Assembly: GCF_029936995.1 (NCBI RefSeq) | Contig: NZ_JAPYRE010000003.1 | Span: 248,001 to 312,000 of the forward strand | DNA: 64,000 nucleotides | DNA from: Henriciella sp. | GTDB taxonomy: Bacteria > Pseudomonadota > Alphaproteobacteria > Caulobacterales > Hyphomonadaceae | Reading direction: 5' to 3' | Part shown: in pieces, positions 24,146-34,893 of the stretch | How positions within the stretch are numbered: position 1 is the stretch's first letter | How the letters are laid out: the number at the start of each line of letters is the position of its first letter | Translations under genes and position numbers: made by a program | Notes under the pieces: model-generated | What the model saw: only the letters and a program-made list of their open reading frames with translations | What the model was told of the DNA's origin: nothing | Database searches by the model: none

Positions 24146-25337
24146 TACGGCTGAGAATGTCGATGAGCGCAAGTTTACGCTGAACTTCGGCCCGCAACAC
24201 CCGGCGGCGCACGGTGTGCTGCGTATGATCATGGATCTGGACGGTGAGGTCGTCGACCGCATCGACAGTCATATCGGTCTTCTGCACCGGGGCACCGAGA
24301 AACTGCTCGAGTACAAGACCTATCTTCAGGGCCTGCCTTACTTCGACAGGCTCGATTATGTTGCGCCTATGAATCAGGAGCACGCCTGGTGCCTGGCCAT
24401 CGAGCGCCTGCTTGGAGTCGAGGTTCCGCGCCGTGCGAAGTTTATCCGTGTGCTTTACTCGGAAATGGGGCGCATCCTTTCTCATATGCTCAATATCACG
24501 ACGCAGGCCATGGATGTTGGCGCCCTGACGCCGATTACCTGGGGCTTCGAGGAGCGTGAGAAGCTTATGGGATTCTATGAGCGCGCATCTGGGTCACGAA
24601 TGCACTCTGCCTATTTTCGGCCCGGTGGGGTCCATCAGGACCTGCCGCAGGAACTCCTCGATGATATCATGACATTCTGCGAGGAGTTTCCAGAGCAGCT
24701 TGGCTATATCGAAAGTCTCCTGAGCGAAAACCGTATTTTCAAGCAGCGCAATGCCGATATCGGCGTAGTTGATGAAAAGACGATCATGGAATGGGGGTTC
24801 TCGGGGGTCATGGTGCGTGGTTCAGGCCTGGCCTGGGATCTGCGCCGTTCCCAGCCTTATGAGATCTACGATGAGATTCCGGGCGACGTCTTTCAGGTCG
24901 TCGTTGGCAATAATGGCGACAATTACGACCGTTATGTCGTTCGCATGGAAGAGATGCTGATTGCGAATGACATCATGAAGTGGTGCGTAGAAAACATGCC
25001 CGAAGGTGAGGTTCTCATGGCCGGCTCAAAGGTCGCGCCGCCACGCCGGGGTGAGATGAAGCGCTCCATGGAAGCGCTGATCCATCACTTCAAACTTTAC
25101 ACAGAAGGCTTTCACGTGCCTGAAGGCGAAGTGTATGCCGCTGTCGAGGCGCCAAAGGGCGAGTTCGGCGTGTATCTGGTTTCAGATGGCAGCAACCGAC
25201 CCTACAGGGCCAAGATTCGTGCGCCGGGATACCCGCATCTCGCTGCGATGGATCATCTCTGCAAGGGCCATATGCTGGCTGATGTATCCGCTATCCTGGG
25301 TACGCTCGACATCGTGTTCGGGGAGGTCGACCGCTAA
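24138..25337 (+). CDS. nuoD: NADH-quinone oxidoreductase subunit D
   Basis: 399 aa peripheral-arm subunit (49 kDa equivalent), structurally related to hydrogenase large subunits, lining the quinone pocket beside cluster N2. Typical sequences are [14 protein letters not shown] at the start, [37 protein letters not shown] and the ending [13 protein letters not shown]. The quinone-binding His lies in the first block and the conserved Tyr in LDYVAPM. The start at 24138 lies inside nuoC, in another frame. Confidence 0.98.
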   Translation: MADTAENVDERKFTLNFGPQHPAAHGVLRMIMDLDGEVVDRIDSHIGLLHRGTEKLLEYKTYLQGLPYFDRLDYVAPMNQEHAWCLAIERLLGVEVPRRAKFIRVLYSEMGRILSHMLNITTQAMDVGALTPITWGFEEREKLMGFYERASGSRMHSAYFRPGGVHQDLPQELLDDIMTFCEEFPEQLGYIESLLSENRIFKQRNADIGVVDEKTIMEWGFSGVMVRGSGLAWDLRRSQPYEIYDEIPGDVFQVVVGNNGDNYDRYVVRMEEMLIANDIMKWCVENMPEGEVLMAGSKVAPPRRGEMKRSMEALIHHFKLYTEGFHVPEGEVYAAVEAPKGEFGVYLVSDGSNRPYRAKIRAPGYPHLAAMDHLCKGHMLADVSAILGTLDIVFGEVDR

Positions 25338-25377
25338 TGATGGTCGCGTTTGAATATTTTTCTGGAGGGGCTGCGTA

Positions 25378-26388
25378 ATGCTTCGCCGTTTCGACATGGA
25401 AGCTGGCGGTGACGAGTTCACCTTCAAGCCTGAGACTGAACCGAAGATCACGTTCTGGCGGGAGAAATATCCGGCGGACAAGCAGCGTTCGGCTGTCATT
25501 CCGCTGCTTTGGCTCGCGCAGAAGGACAATAATGGTTGGTTGTCAGAGCCTGCCATGCGTGAAGTCGCTGACCGCCTGGAGATGCCTTATATCCGCGTCT
25601 ATGAGGTCGCGACCTTCTACACCATGTTCAAGCTGGCCCCGGTCGGTAAGTACCATGTCCAGCTTTGTGGTACGACGCCGTGCATGTTGCGCGGTGCCAA
25701 TGACCTTAAGGAAGTATGCCAGCAGAAGATCGGCAAGAAGATGGCCGTCACCGACGATGGCCGCCTGTCCTGGGAAGAGGTCGAGTGTCTGGGCGCCTGC
25801 GTGAATGCTCCCATGGTGCAGATCAATGACTATTATTATGAAGACCTGACCGTTGAAAGCCTTGAGGAAATTCTTGGCAAGCTCGGGAATGGGGTCGATG
25901 TCGCACCTGGAAATTTTGTCGATCGTCAGAAAAGCGCGCCAGAAGGCGGGCCCACGACGCTGAAGTCCGGTGATCTTTATGACGGAAGCCGCAATACATC
26001 AGGTGTGCTGCCAAATCTTCCGGAGGCCGAAGCCGGGGACAAGCCTGAGCCAGAAGCCAAAGGCGAGCCTCCCCGTAAGGACCCGACCAATGTGGAACGT
26101 GAGGAGCCCGGCGTAGAGGGTGAGCCGCCGGAAACGCTCGAAGTGAAGAAGGGCGAAGCTGACGATCTGAAGAAGATCGAAGGTGTCGGACCGACGATCG
26201 AGAAGAAGCTCAATGAAGCAGGTATCTGCAAGTTTTCTCAGATTGCGGCATGGACCGAAGAGAATATCAAATGGATCGACCAGTCGCTTGTCTTCCGCGG
26301 ACGTGTCTGGCGTGACGAGTGGGTGAAGCAGGCCAAGGCTCTGGAAAACGGCGACTCCTCATCTGGCGGCAAGAAAGGTAAAGTCTGA
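25378..26388 (+). CDS. nuoE: NADH-quinone oxidoreductase subunit E with long C-terminal extension
   Basis: 336 aa. Residues about 1-170 are the thioredoxin-like [2Fe-2S] subunit (24 kDa equivalent, cluster N1a), with ligands in [11 protein letters not shown] and CLGACVNAP. After that comes a Pro/Glu-rich linker (about 180-255), then a compact domain of about 65 residues with [20 protein letters not shown], a helix-hairpin-helix-like GVGP turn. It ends in a charged GGKKGKV tail. Many alphaproteobacterial NuoE proteins carry such a tail; its role is unknown. CTGGAGGGG before the ATG supports the start. The stop overlaps nuoF by one base. Confidence 0.96.
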   Translation: MLRRFDMEAGGDEFTFKPETEPKITFWREKYPADKQRSAVIPLLWLAQKDNNGWLSEPAMREVADRLEMPYIRVYEVATFYTMFKLAPVGKYHVQLCGTTPCMLRGANDLKEVCQQKIGKKMAVTDDGRLSWEEVECLGACVNAPMVQINDYYYEDLTVESLEEILGKLGNGVDVAPGNFVDRQKSAPEGGPTTLKSGDLYDGSRNTSGVLPNLPEAEAGDKPEPEAKGEPPRKDPTNVEREEPGVEGEPPETLEVKKGEADDLKKIEGVGPTIEKKLNEAGICKFSQIAAWTEENIKWIDQSLVFRGRVWRDEWVKQAKALENGDSSSGGKKGKV

Positions 26389-27692
26389 TGCTTCAGGACA
26401 AGGACCGCATCTTTACCAATCTCTACGGTCTTCACTCTCCTGATCTGGAAGAGGCGAAGAAGCGTGGGGCGTGGTACCTGACGCGTGAAATGCTTCAGCA
26501 GACACCTGAATGGATCTGCGACCAGATAAAAGCGTCTGGTTTGCGAGGCCGTGGCGGCGCAGGTTTTCCGACGGGGCTGAAGTGGACCTTCATGCCGAAA
26601 GAGGTTCGCGACCGGCCGCATTATCTCGTCGTCAATGCCGACGAATCCGAGCCCGGCACGTGTAAGGACCGGGAAATCATGCGCCATGACCCGCACCTCT
26701 TTATCGAGGGCTGCATGGTCGCGTCCTATGCCATGCGCGCGCATGCCTGCTATATCTATGTTCGCGGCGAGTACATTGCCGAACGCGAAGCCATGGAGAA
26801 GGCGATCAAGGAGGCCTATGAGGCCCGGCTGATCGGCAAGGACAACGTCAATGGCTGGGACTTCGACGTCTACATGCATCACGGGGCCGGCGCATATATC
26901 TGTGGCGAGGAAACAGCGCTGCTGGAAAGCCTGGAAGGCAAGAAAGGCCAACCCCGCCTGAAGCCGCCATTTCCTGCCAATGCCGGGCTTTATGGCTGCC
27001 CGACGACAGTCAACAATGTGGAATCAATTGCTGTCGCGCCAACGATTCTGCGCCGTGGGGCAGACTGGTTTGCCGGGTTCGGCCGTCCGAACAACACCGG
27101 CACCAAGCTTTTCTGCGTCTCGGGCCACGTCAACAAGCCGTGCAATGTCGAAGAAGAAATGTCCATCACCTTCCGTGAGCTGATCGAGACACACTGCGGC
27201 GGTATCAAGGGCGGCTGGGATAATCTCAAAGCGGTCATTCCGGGTGGGTCATCCGTGCCGGTCGTCCCTGCTGACCAGATCCTTGATGCTCATATGGATT
27301 TTGACACGCTTCGCGACTTGCGCTCTGGTCTCGGCACGGCTGCCGTCATTGTGATGGACAAGTCCACCGACATGATCCAGGCGATTGCCCGCATTTCATA
27401 TTTCTACAAACATGAGAGCTGTGGTCAGTGCACGCCTTGCCGGGAAGGTACTGGCTGGATGTGGCGCGTGCTGGAGCGGATGGCCAAAGGCGAGGCCGAA
27501 ATGAACGAGATCGACCTGCTACTGGATGTGGCTGGGCAGGTCGAAGGTCATACAATCTGTGCGCTTGGCGATGCTGCCGCATGGCCGGTCCAGGGCCTCA
27601 TCCGTCACTTCCGCCATGAAATCGAAGACCGGATCACGAAGTACCGCGCACCTCACACGCAGGTTCGTGGTTCCGTCGTGGCAGCGGAATAG
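26388..27692 (+). CDS. nuoF: NADH-quinone oxidoreductase subunit F
   Basis: 434 aa NADH-oxidising subunit (51 kDa equivalent) with FMN and cluster N3. [16 protein letters not shown] is the NADH/FMN site, [16 protein letters not shown] continues it, [20 protein letters not shown] is the glycine-rich FMN region, and [15 protein letters not shown] provides three of the four [4Fe-4S] ligands, the fourth being in [13 protein letters not shown]. Length is normal. It starts in the TGATG overlap with nuoE. Confidence 0.98.
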   Translation: MLQDKDRIFTNLYGLHSPDLEEAKKRGAWYLTREMLQQTPEWICDQIKASGLRGRGGAGFPTGLKWTFMPKEVRDRPHYLVVNADESEPGTCKDREIMRHDPHLFIEGCMVASYAMRAHACYIYVRGEYIAEREAMEKAIKEAYEARLIGKDNVNGWDFDVYMHHGAGAYICGEETALLESLEGKKGQPRLKPPFPANAGLYGCPTTVNNVESIAVAPTILRRGADWFAGFGRPNNTGTKLFCVSGHVNKPCNVEEEMSITFRELIETHCGGIKGGWDNLKAVIPGGSSVPVVPADQILDAHMDFDTLRDLRSGLGTAAVIVMDKSTDMIQAIARISYFYKHESCGQCTPCREGTGWMWRVLERMAKGEAEMNEIDLLLDVAGQVEGHTICALGDAAAWPVQGLIRHFRHEIEDRITKYRAPHTQVRGSVVAAE

Positions 27693-27706
27693 GAACAAGG
27701 GACAGA

Positions 27707-28087
27707 ATGAGCCTCCTGCGCAACATCCTTACTGCCATCTGGTGCGCTATCGTGATCGGGTCGAGTGTTTTCGGCCTGATCCTGATGGTGCGTATACATG
27801 GCGGCGATCTCTTGCGTGAGACGGTGCTGATGCTGCCCACGGCGGAGCTTGGCCTATTGGCGGGCTTCGGCCTCATGGCGCTGGTTTCAACAAAGTATCT
27901 CTGGGCGGTGTTCGCTGTTGCTGTCATGGCGCTTCTGCTAGGCCTGACACATGATGTGGTTGTGCAACGTGTCTGGCGACCTTCCGCCATGCTCAGCGGT
28001 CTTTTCCTGATTATACCGACCTACCTCCTTGCGCGCTGGAATGCAGCCGCGCAAACCCCTGAATTCAATCCCGTGAAAGAGTTCTGA
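27707..28087 (+). CDS. Unknown four-helix membrane protein inside the nuo operon
   Basis: 126 aa, not recognised. Four hydrophobic stretches are visible (about 7-28, 42-61, 64-86, 93-111), with a short polar loop containing RIHGGDLLRE after helix 1 and a hydrophilic end AAAQTPEFNPVKEF. It stands 14 bases after nuoF and 3 bases before nuoG, in the same direction, with AAGGGACAG before the ATG, so it must be co-transcribed with complex I. It is not one of the 14 core subunits. It may be a lineage-specific assembly factor or accessory subunit, or merely a passenger; the sequence alone cannot tell. Confidence 0.8.
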   Translation: MSLLRNILTAIWCAIVIGSSVFGLILMVRIHGGDLLRETVLMLPTAELGLLAGFGLMALVSTKYLWAVFAVAVMALLLGLTHDVVVQRVWRPSAMLSGLFLIIPTYLLARWNAAAQTPEFNPVKEF

Positions 28088-28090
28088 TTC

Positions 28091-30190
28091 ATGGCTGAAG
28101 ATCTTTTCAAGCTGAATATTGACGGCAAGGATATCGAAGTCCCCAAGTCCTACACGCTGATGCAAGCCTGTGAGGAAGCCGGTGCCGAGATTCCGCGCTT
28201 CTGCTATCACGAGCGTCTCTCGGTGGCAGGAAATTGCCGTATGTGTCTCGTCCAGTGGAAGGGCGCGCCTAAGCCGATCGCAAGCTGTGCGCAGACTGTT
28301 GGCGAGATGCGTATGAACCCGGACGGGACACCGCCAAACGTCGTGACTACGGGTGATTATGTCGAGAAGGCACGCAATGGCGTGATGGAATTTCTTCTCA
28401 TCAACCACCCGCTGGACTGCCCGATCTGTGATCAGGGCGGTGAGTGTGACCTGCAGGACCAGGCGATGGCCTATGGCCGTTCCGGTTCGCGCTATTCCCT
28501 GAACAAGCGTGCCGTCGAGAACAAGAATATGGGACCGCTGGTCAAGACGATCATGACGCGTTGCATCCAGTGTACGCGTTGTGTCCGCTTTGCGGCAGAG
28601 GTTGCCGGTGTAGAAGAACTGGGCATGATTTCACGCGGCGAAGATGCCGAGATCACGACCTATCTTGAAGAGTCACTGAAGTCCGAACTGTCAGGCAATG
28701 TGATCGACCTTTGCCCTGTCGGGGCGCTGACGTCCAAGCCATACGCCTACAATGCTCGGCCCTGGGAACTGCGCAAGACAGAGTCGATCGATGTCATGGA
28801 TGCAATGGGCGCGGCTATCCGGGTCGATGCCAAGGGCGATGCCGTGATGCGCATCATGCCGGTCCTGAATGAGGAAGTGAATGAGGAGTGGATCTCCGAC
28901 AAGTCACGGTTCATCTGGGATGGTCTGGCGCGTCAGCGACTGGACAGGCCGTATATTCGTGAGAATGGAAAGTTGCGTCCGGCAAGCTGGAAAGAAGCTC
29001 TATCGCATACGGCAGGGCTGCTTGAGGGACCCGCGGACAAGGTTGGTTTTCTTGCTGGTGATCTTGTTGAGGTCGAGCAGGTCAAGGCGGCGCATGATCT
29101 GGCGAAGTCGCTTGGGGTGAAGTCGGCTGACTGCCGACCGGCTGGCAGTACATATGGGGCAAATGGTGTGCGGGAGCAGTATCTCCTGAATCCCACCCTG
29201 ATGGGCGCGGAAGAGGCTGATGCGGTTCTGCTGATCGGTACGAATCCACGGCAGGAAGCTGCTGTCTGGAATGCGCGCCTGCGCAAGGCCTGGCTCTGGA
29301 ATGACCTCCAGGTTGGTCTAGTGGGCGATCCTGTCGACCTGACCTATGACTACACGCATCTCGGCGATGGGCCGGCGGCACTGGATGGTCTGCTTAAGCA
29401 GAAGAATGACTTTGTGAAGGCATTCAAGGCGGCCAAGCGCCCGATGGTTGTTGTTGGCGAGCACGCACTGGCAAGCGAGCACGGTCAGGATATTCTCAAT
29501 GCTGCGCACCAGATTGCGCTTGACGCCGGAGCGATCAAGGAAGACTGGGCAGGCTTTGGTGTCCTTCACCATGCTGCAGGCCGTGTTGGCGCGCTGGATG
29601 TGAAGTTTGTCCCCGAAGAGGGCGGTGCAGATACAGAGACGATGCTTTCTGGTGGTCTCGACACGCTTGTCCTGCTCGGTGCGGATGAGCATGACCTTTC
29701 CCGCCTCGGGGATACGAAGGTCGTCTATGTCGGCCATCACGGGGATGCTGGTGCAGCCAGGGCGGATGTCATCCTGCCTTGCGCGGCTTACACAGAGCTG
29801 GATGCGACCTTTGTGAACACGGAAGGCCGTGTGCAGATGACACAAAAGGCTGTGCAGCCGAAGGGCGAGGCCCGGGAAGGCTGGGCTATTTTCCGGGCAC
29901 TTTCGGATGTTGTTGGCAAGACACTACGTTATGATTCTGCCGATGAGCTGCGCGAAATCCTGCGAGAGGATAATGAGGTGTTCGCGGGTCTCGGATTCGC
30001 GCCTGGCGCGGCTGGACATGCAGCCCTGCTTGAAGCGCCTGCAAAGCCGCAAGCTCTTGATAAGGCGCGTCCTTTTGGCGCGGCTGTCAGCGATTTCTAC
30101 ATGACCAACCCGATAGCCCGGGCATCGAAGACGATGGCGGAGTGCTCGCTTATGAAGCGCGGCCTTGAAACGCCTGTAGCAGCGGAGTAG
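28091..30190 (+). CDS. nuoG: NADH-quinone oxidoreductase subunit G
   Basis: 699 aa peripheral-arm subunit (75 kDa equivalent). The N-terminus is ferredoxin-like, binding a [2Fe-2S] cluster (Cys residues around IPRFCYHERLSVAGNCRMC). The His/Cys-ligated cluster site is HPLDCPICDQGGECDLQDQ, and the next [4Fe-4S] site is RCIQCTRCVRFAAEVAG, with its fourth Cys in DLCPVGALTSKPY. The rest is a molybdopterin-oxidoreductase-like domain that no longer needs molybdenum in this family. The overall length is normal for alphaproteobacteria. Confidence 0.98.
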   Translation: MAEDLFKLNIDGKDIEVPKSYTLMQACEEAGAEIPRFCYHERLSVAGNCRMCLVQWKGAPKPIASCAQTVGEMRMNPDGTPPNVVTTGDYVEKARNGVMEFLLINHPLDCPICDQGGECDLQDQAMAYGRSGSRYSLNKRAVENKNMGPLVKTIMTRCIQCTRCVRFAAEVAGVEELGMISRGEDAEITTYLEESLKSELSGNVIDLCPVGALTSKPYAYNARPWELRKTESIDVMDAMGAAIRVDAKGDAVMRIMPVLNEEVNEEWISDKSRFIWDGLARQRLDRPYIRENGKLRPASWKEALSHTAGLLEGPADKVGFLAGDLVEVEQVKAAHDLAKSLGVKSADCRPAGSTYGANGVREQYLLNPTLMGAEEADAVLLIGTNPRQEAAVWNARLRKAWLWNDLQVGLVGDPVDLTYDYTHLGDGPAALDGLLKQKNDFVKAFKAAKRPMVVVGEHALASEHGQDILNAAHQIALDAGAIKEDWAGFGVLHHAAGRVGALDVKFVPEEGGADTETMLSGGLDTLVLLGADEHDLSRLGDTKVVYVGHHGDAGAARADVILPCAAYTELDATFVNTEGRVQMTQKAVQPKGEAREGWAIFRALSDVVGKTLRYDSADELREILREDNEVFAGLGFAPGAAGHAALLEAPAKPQALDKARPFGAAVSDFYMTNPIARASKTMAECSLMKRGLETPVAAE

Positions 30191-30199
30191 GCGAGCGCC

Positions 30200-31276
30200 A
30201 TGAGTGCATTCATCCAGGAACATGGACTGCTGTTTGGCTGGCTGACCGTGATTGGTCAGATCCTGCTATTCACGATTGTCCTGCTGCTGTCCTTGGCCTT
30301 TCTCCTGCTTATGGACCGGAAGGTCTGGGCGTCTGTGATGTTGCGCAAGGGCCCTAACGTGGTCGGGCCATTCGGCCTCATGCAGAGCTTTGCGGACTTC
30401 GGGAAATTCCTGCTCAAGGAAATCATTATCCCGGCCGGTGCAAACAAGACTGTTTTCCTGCTGGCGCCGATTCTTTCGCTGACTCTGGCCTTCGCGGCAT
30501 GGGCTGTGATTCCTGTCGCCCCTGGCTGGGTTGTATCTGACCTCAATGTTGGGGTTCTGTATCTTTTCGCGGTCTCGTCGCTGGGCGTCTATGGCATCAT
30601 CATGGGCGGCTGGGCCTCGAACTCGAAGTACCCGTTCCTGGGGTCGCTACGCTCAGCCGCGCAAATGGTGTCATACGAAGTCTCGATCGGCCTGATCATT
30701 ATCACCGTGATCCTGCTTGTCGGTTCCATGAACCTGACCGAAATCGTCGACAACCAGGCTGGTGGTTTCTGGACCTGGCATGTGCTGAGCTGGAACCATT
30801 TCATACTCTTCCCGGTGATGCTGGCGATGTTCGTCATGTTTTTCGTGTCGGCACTGGCAGAGACGAACCGTCCGCCGTTCGATCTGCCGGAGGCTGAGTC
30901 CGAACTCGTTGCCGGCTATCAGGTCGAGTATTCCTCAACGCCGTATCTGCTTTTCATGATCGGCGAGTATCTCAACATCGTGTTGATGTGTGCGATGATG
31001 ACCATTCTCTTCCTGGGCGGCTGGCATGGGCCAATCCCGCTCGGGGAAGATTTTGTTGCCAATTTCCCGCTCTGGATGGTGAACCTCGGACATCTCGTCT
31101 GGTTCATGCTGAAAGTTATCTTTTTCTTCTTCCTGTTCGCGCTCGTTAAAGCTGTCGTCCCGCGGTATCGCTATGACCAGCTCATGCGGATTGGCTGGAA
31201 GATATTCCTGCCGACATCGCTCGGCGCTGTCGTCATTGTTGCGGGTTATGTTGTTTATATGGGAGTGCAGGCATGA
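30200..31276 (+). CDS. nuoH: NADH-quinone oxidoreductase subunit H
   Basis: 358 aa membrane subunit (ND1 equivalent), eight or nine helices, forming the membrane-side mouth of the quinone channel. Diagnostic stretches are [38 protein letters not shown], and [20 protein letters not shown] with the acidic loop that links quinone chemistry to proton pumping. It follows nuoG by 9 bases and overlaps nuoI by 4. Confidence 0.98.
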   Translation: MSAFIQEHGLLFGWLTVIGQILLFTIVLLLSLAFLLLMDRKVWASVMLRKGPNVVGPFGLMQSFADFGKFLLKEIIIPAGANKTVFLLAPILSLTLAFAAWAVIPVAPGWVVSDLNVGVLYLFAVSSLGVYGIIMGGWASNSKYPFLGSLRSAAQMVSYEVSIGLIIITVILLVGSMNLTEIVDNQAGGFWTWHVLSWNHFILFPVMLAMFVMFFVSALAETNRPPFDLPEAESELVAGYQVEYSSTPYLLFMIGEYLNIVLMCAMMTILFLGGWHGPIPLGEDFVANFPLWMVNLGHLVWFMLKVIFFFFLFALVKAVVPRYRYDQLMRIGWKIFLPTSLGAVVIVAGYVVYMGVQA

Positions 31277-31758
31277 GCCTCGTCCAGACCCTTCGTGGTG
31301 CGCTGCTAACCGATTTCCTGAGTGCATTTGGCCTCGGGATACGGACAATGTTCAGGCGCAAGGCTACAAACAATTATCCGTTCGAAAAGAACCCTCTGTC
31401 GCCGCGTTTCCGTGGCGAGCATGCGCTGCGCCGCTATCCGAACGGCGAAGAGCGCTGCATTGCATGCAAGCTGTGCGAGGCGATCTGTCCAGCCCAGGCG
31501 ATCACGATTGATGCTGAACCGCGTGAAGACGGATCACGCCGTACCACGCGTTACGATATCGACATGGTGAAGTGTATCTATTGCGGCTACTGTCAGGAAG
31601 CCTGCCCAGTGGATGCGATTGTCGAGGGACCGAACTTCGAATTCGCGACCGAGACCCGCGAAGAACTTCTTTATGACAAGGACAGACTGCTTGCGAACGG
31701 CGACCGCTGGGAGCGGCTCATCGCGCGTAATCTGGAGCTTGATGCACCTTATCGTTGA
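31273..31758 (+). CDS. nuoI: NADH-quinone oxidoreductase subunit I
   Basis: 161 aa peripheral-arm subunit (TYKY equivalent) with two [4Fe-4S] clusters (N6a, N6b). The ligand motifs are [16 protein letters not shown] and [16 protein letters not shown], each C-x2-C-x2-C-x3-C. An N-terminal amphipathic region anchors it to the membrane arm. It ends with the common [11 protein letters not shown]. The start overlaps the nuoH stop (ATGA). Confidence 0.98.
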   Translation: MSLVQTLRGALLTDFLSAFGLGIRTMFRRKATNNYPFEKNPLSPRFRGEHALRRYPNGEERCIACKLCEAICPAQAITIDAEPREDGSRRTTRYDIDMVKCIYCGYCQEACPVDAIVEGPNFEFATETREELLYDKDRLLANGDRWERLIARNLELDAPYR

Positions 31759-31818
31759 GGTGCAGGACTTTTGTTTTCATGAGGCGGCTCGCCGTCTCTC
31801 AATTCTGGGGCTGAACCG

Positions 31819-32409
31819 GTGGAACTGATCGCCTTTTACATAATGGCCGCGATTGTCACGATATCAGCGATATGCGTGATCGCCGCGAAAAACCCGGTGC
31901 ATTCGGTGCTCTGGCTGATCCTGTCCTTCTTCACGTCGGCTGGTCTGATGGTTCTGATCGGGGCGGAATTCCTCGCCATGCTGCTGGTGGTTGTTTATGT
32001 GGGCGCCGTTGCGGTGCTCTTCCTGTTTGTCGTCATGATGCTCGACGTTGATTTCGTCGAGCTTAAGCAGGGCTTTCTCAGCTATCTTCCCTTCGGTGCC
32101 CTCATCGGCCTTGCCTTCATTGCGGAAATAGCGCTGGCCACCTTCGCGCGCGGCACAAGTGCTGAAAGCTTCAATCCTCATCCGGGTGCGGAAAACAATG
32201 TCGAGGCAATCGGGCAGGTCATGTACACGGAGTATCTCCTGCTGTTCCAGCTGTCTGGCCTGATCCTGCTGGTTGCCATGATAGGCGCGATCGTCCTGAC
32301 ACTGCAGCACCGCCCACATGTCAAACGTCAAAGCGTTGCCCATCAGACGCAGCGGCGCCGCAGCGATGCAATTCGCCGGGTCGATGTCAAATCAGGCGAG
32401 GGGCTCTAG
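31819..32409 (+). CDS. nuoJ: NADH-quinone oxidoreductase subunit J
   Basis: 196 aa membrane subunit (ND6 equivalent) with five helices, including the pi-bulge helix EFLAMLLVVVYVGAVAVLFLFV that changes shape during turnover. It uses a GTG start at 31819; GGGG stands a few bases upstream, and an ATG eight codons later would cut into helix 1. The C-terminal tail after the last helix (HRPHVKRQSVAHQTQRRRSD) is long and basic. The gap of 60 bases after nuoI is the largest inside the operon. Confidence 0.96.
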   Translation: MELIAFYIMAAIVTISAICVIAAKNPVHSVLWLILSFFTSAGLMVLIGAEFLAMLLVVVYVGAVAVLFLFVVMMLDVDFVELKQGFLSYLPFGALIGLAFIAEIALATFARGTSAESFNPHPGAENNVEAIGQVMYTEYLLLFQLSGLILLVAMIGAIVLTLQHRPHVKRQSVAHQTQRRRSDAIRRVDVKSGEGL

Positions 32410-32412
32410 GTC

Positions 32413-32721
32413 ATGGATATTACGATCAATCATTTCCTGGCGGTTTCTGCCGTCCTGTTCACGACCGGCGTCGTCGGCATTTTCGTGAACCGCAAGAATA
32501 TCATCGTCATTCTCATGGCGCTCGAACTCATCCTGCTCTCTGTGAACATCAACCTGGTGGCCTTTTCGGTCTTCACAGGCACGATCACGGGGCAGATTTT
32601 CGCAATGCTGGTGCTGACCGTTGCCGCCGCAGAAGCGGCTGTCGGGCTGGCCATCCTGGTCGTCTATTTCCGCAATCGTGGCGATATCGCCGTCGAAAGC
32701 GTCGATCTGATGAAGGGGTAG
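32413..32721 (+). CDS. nuoK: NADH-quinone oxidoreductase subunit K
   Basis: 102 aa membrane subunit (ND4L equivalent) with three helices. Conserved buried glutamates are visible in [20 protein letters not shown] and [20 protein letters not shown], both part of the proton path. It lies 3 bases after nuoJ and 9 before nuoL. Confidence 0.98.
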   Translation: MDITINHFLAVSAVLFTTGVVGIFVNRKNIIVILMALELILLSVNINLVAFSVFTGTITGQIFAMLVLTVAAAEAAVGLAILVVYFRNRGDIAVESVDLMKG

Positions 32722-32730
32722 GGGACAGAC

Positions 32731-34893
32731 ATGCTGCCGGACTTTCTACTGCTCTTCATCGTGCTCGCGCCAGGCCTTGCTGCCCTGGTCGCCGGTCTTT
32801 TCCAGAAGTACGTCACCGACAATGGTGCCATGATCATCACGACCGGGACGGTCGGGCTGGCAGGCATCCTGTCGGTCATCCAGCTCTTCATGTTCGCCTT
32901 TGGCGGACACGCGCCTGATGCGGTCCTGACAGCGGCGCCAGCGGATGGCGGTCATGGTGGTGGGCCGGTTCATGCCGTGCACCATGTCATCACGCTTTTC
33001 ACATGGATCGATGTTGGCCAGTTCCAGGCCGACTGGGCGATCCGCGTCGATGCGCTATCCATCGTCATGATGGCCGTGATTACGGGCGTATCTGGCCTCG
33101 TCCACCTCTACTCCTGGGGGTATATGAGCGAGGATCCGCACCGTGCGCGCTTCTTCTCCTACCTGTCGCTGTTCACATTCATGATGCTGATGCTGGTTAC
33201 GGCAGATAATTTCATCCAGCTTTTCTTTGGCTGGGAAGGTGTCGGCCTCGCCTCCTACCTGCTCATTGGCTTCTGGTATCATAACAAGGCGCCGAACGAC
33301 GCAGCCATCAAGGCGTTCGTCACCAACCGGGTTGGCGACTTCGGTCTGGCACTTGGCATCATGGCCGTATTTGTGGTGTTCGGTTCTGTCGAGTTTGAGC
33401 CAGTCCTCAATGCAATCAAGGAAAATGCGAGCGTGACCCCGCTTGCGCTGGCCGAGGCCGCACCGGTACGCGAGCTGGTCATTCCATTCCTCGCCTATGA
33501 CGTTCCCGCGCTGGAGCTGATTGGTGTGCTGCTCTTCATTGGTGCGATGGGCAAGTCGGCGCAGTTCTTCCTGCATGTCTGGCTGCCGGATGCCATGGAG
33601 GGCCCGACACCTGTTTCGGCGCTCATTCACGCGGCAACCATGGTAACGGCTGGTGTCTATCTCGTCTGCCTGATGTCACCGATCTATGAGTATGCGCCTG
33701 TCGCGGCCGGCATGGTGACGCTCATTGGCGCTGTGACTGCACTCTATGCGGCCACGGTCGGACTTGCCCAGAACGATATTAAGCGCGTGATCGCCTATTC
33801 GACCTGTTCGCAGCTGGGCTACATGTTCTTTGCGGCCGGTATCGGGGCATATCAGGCGGCCATGTTCCACCTGTTTACACACGCCTTCTTCAAAGCGCTG
33901 CTGTTCCTCGGTGCGGGCTCGGTTATTCACGGCATGCATCACGAGCAGGACATGCGCCGCATGGGCGGTGTCGCCAAGTTCATGCCGTATACCTATGCCG
34001 CGATGATGATCGGCACGATTGCGATTATCGGGCTTGGGCTGCCGCATACGCAACTCGGCTTCGCCGGCTTCTTCTCCAAGGATGCGATCCTCGAGACAGC
34101 CTTCGCTGCGGGTGAGAACGGAGTCACTTTCGGCCAGCTTGCATTCTGGTTCGGTATTCTCGCCGCGCTCCTGACGAGCTTCTATTCCTGGCGTCTCATC
34201 TACATGACCTTCCACGGTCCGCGTGAGGATTCTATTCCGCCGGAAGTCCATGAGGTGGACAGTCATGCCGACGACCATCTCGCGCAGGACGAACACGGTC
34301 ATCAGCACGATCATCATGAGGATCCTCACGAGTCGCCGCTTGTCATGCTTGTGCCGCTCGGGCTGCTTTCACTGGGCGCGATCTTCGCTGGTCTGATCTT
34401 CTATGGTTCGTTTGTCGGACACCATCAGGCTGACTTCTGGGCCGGTGCGATCTACACGACAGGCGACAACCACCTGCTGGAAGAGAAGTACAATGTACCG
34501 GAGTGGGTGTTCTGGGCGCCGCTCATGGTCACGATCACCGGCTTCCTGATCGCGACGTTCACCTACCTCTTTAATCGCGGTTTCGGCCGCAGGATCGCAG
34601 AGTCAGGCGGGCCGCTGCACAGCCTGTTCGCCAACAAGTGGTATTTCGATGAGATCTACAACGCCACTTTCGTGCGTGGCACCCACTGGCTGGGCGGCTT
34701 TCTCTGGAAGACAGGCGACAAGCGTATCATCGACGGGCTGGGTCCTGACGGGATCACGTCTCTGGTCCAGAGAAGCTCCAAGCGGCTGTCTGCGATGCAT
34801 ACCGGTTATCTCTATCACTACGCATTCGTGATCATCGGCGCGGCACTCGTGTTCGGCGCGGTGATCTTCTGGCGCGTCGGAGGCGCGGGCTGA
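32731..34893 (+). CDS. nuoL: NADH-quinone oxidoreductase subunit L
   Basis: 720 aa antiporter-like subunit (ND5 equivalent), the distal proton pump of the membrane arm, with about 14 core helices, a lateral helix and a final anchor. Signature regions are [19 protein letters not shown], the pump lysine/histidine region around [20 protein letters not shown], and [20 protein letters not shown]. Residues 506-535 form a His/Asp-rich soluble loop, with 11 His in 30 residues. Such loops occur in other alphaproteobacterial NuoL proteins and may bind metal. The stop overlaps nuoM by one base. Confidence 0.98.
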   Translation: MLPDFLLLFIVLAPGLAALVAGLFQKYVTDNGAMIITTGTVGLAGILSVIQLFMFAFGGHAPDAVLTAAPADGGHGGGPVHAVHHVITLFTWIDVGQFQADWAIRVDALSIVMMAVITGVSGLVHLYSWGYMSEDPHRARFFSYLSLFTFMMLMLVTADNFIQLFFGWEGVGLASYLLIGFWYHNKAPNDAAIKAFVTNRVGDFGLALGIMAVFVVFGSVEFEPVLNAIKENASVTPLALAEAAPVRELVIPFLAYDVPALELIGVLLFIGAMGKSAQFFLHVWLPDAMEGPTPVSALIHAATMVTAGVYLVCLMSPIYEYAPVAAGMVTLIGAVTALYAATVGLAQNDIKRVIAYSTCSQLGYMFFAAGIGAYQAAMFHLFTHAFFKALLFLGAGSVIHGMHHEQDMRRMGGVAKFMPYTYAAMMIGTIAIIGLGLPHTQLGFAGFFSKDAILETAFAAGENGVTFGQLAFWFGILAALLTSFYSWRLIYMTFHGPREDSIPPEVHEVDSHADDHLAQDEHGHQHDHHEDPHESPLVMLVPLGLLSLGAIFAGLIFYGSFVGHHQADFWAGAIYTTGDNHLLEEKYNVPEWVFWAPLMVTITGFLIATFTYLFNRGFGRRIAESGGPLHSLFANKWYFDEIYNATFVRGTHWLGGFLWKTGDKRIIDGLGPDGITSLVQRSSKRLSAMHTGYLYHYAFVIIGAALVFGAVIFWRVGGAG

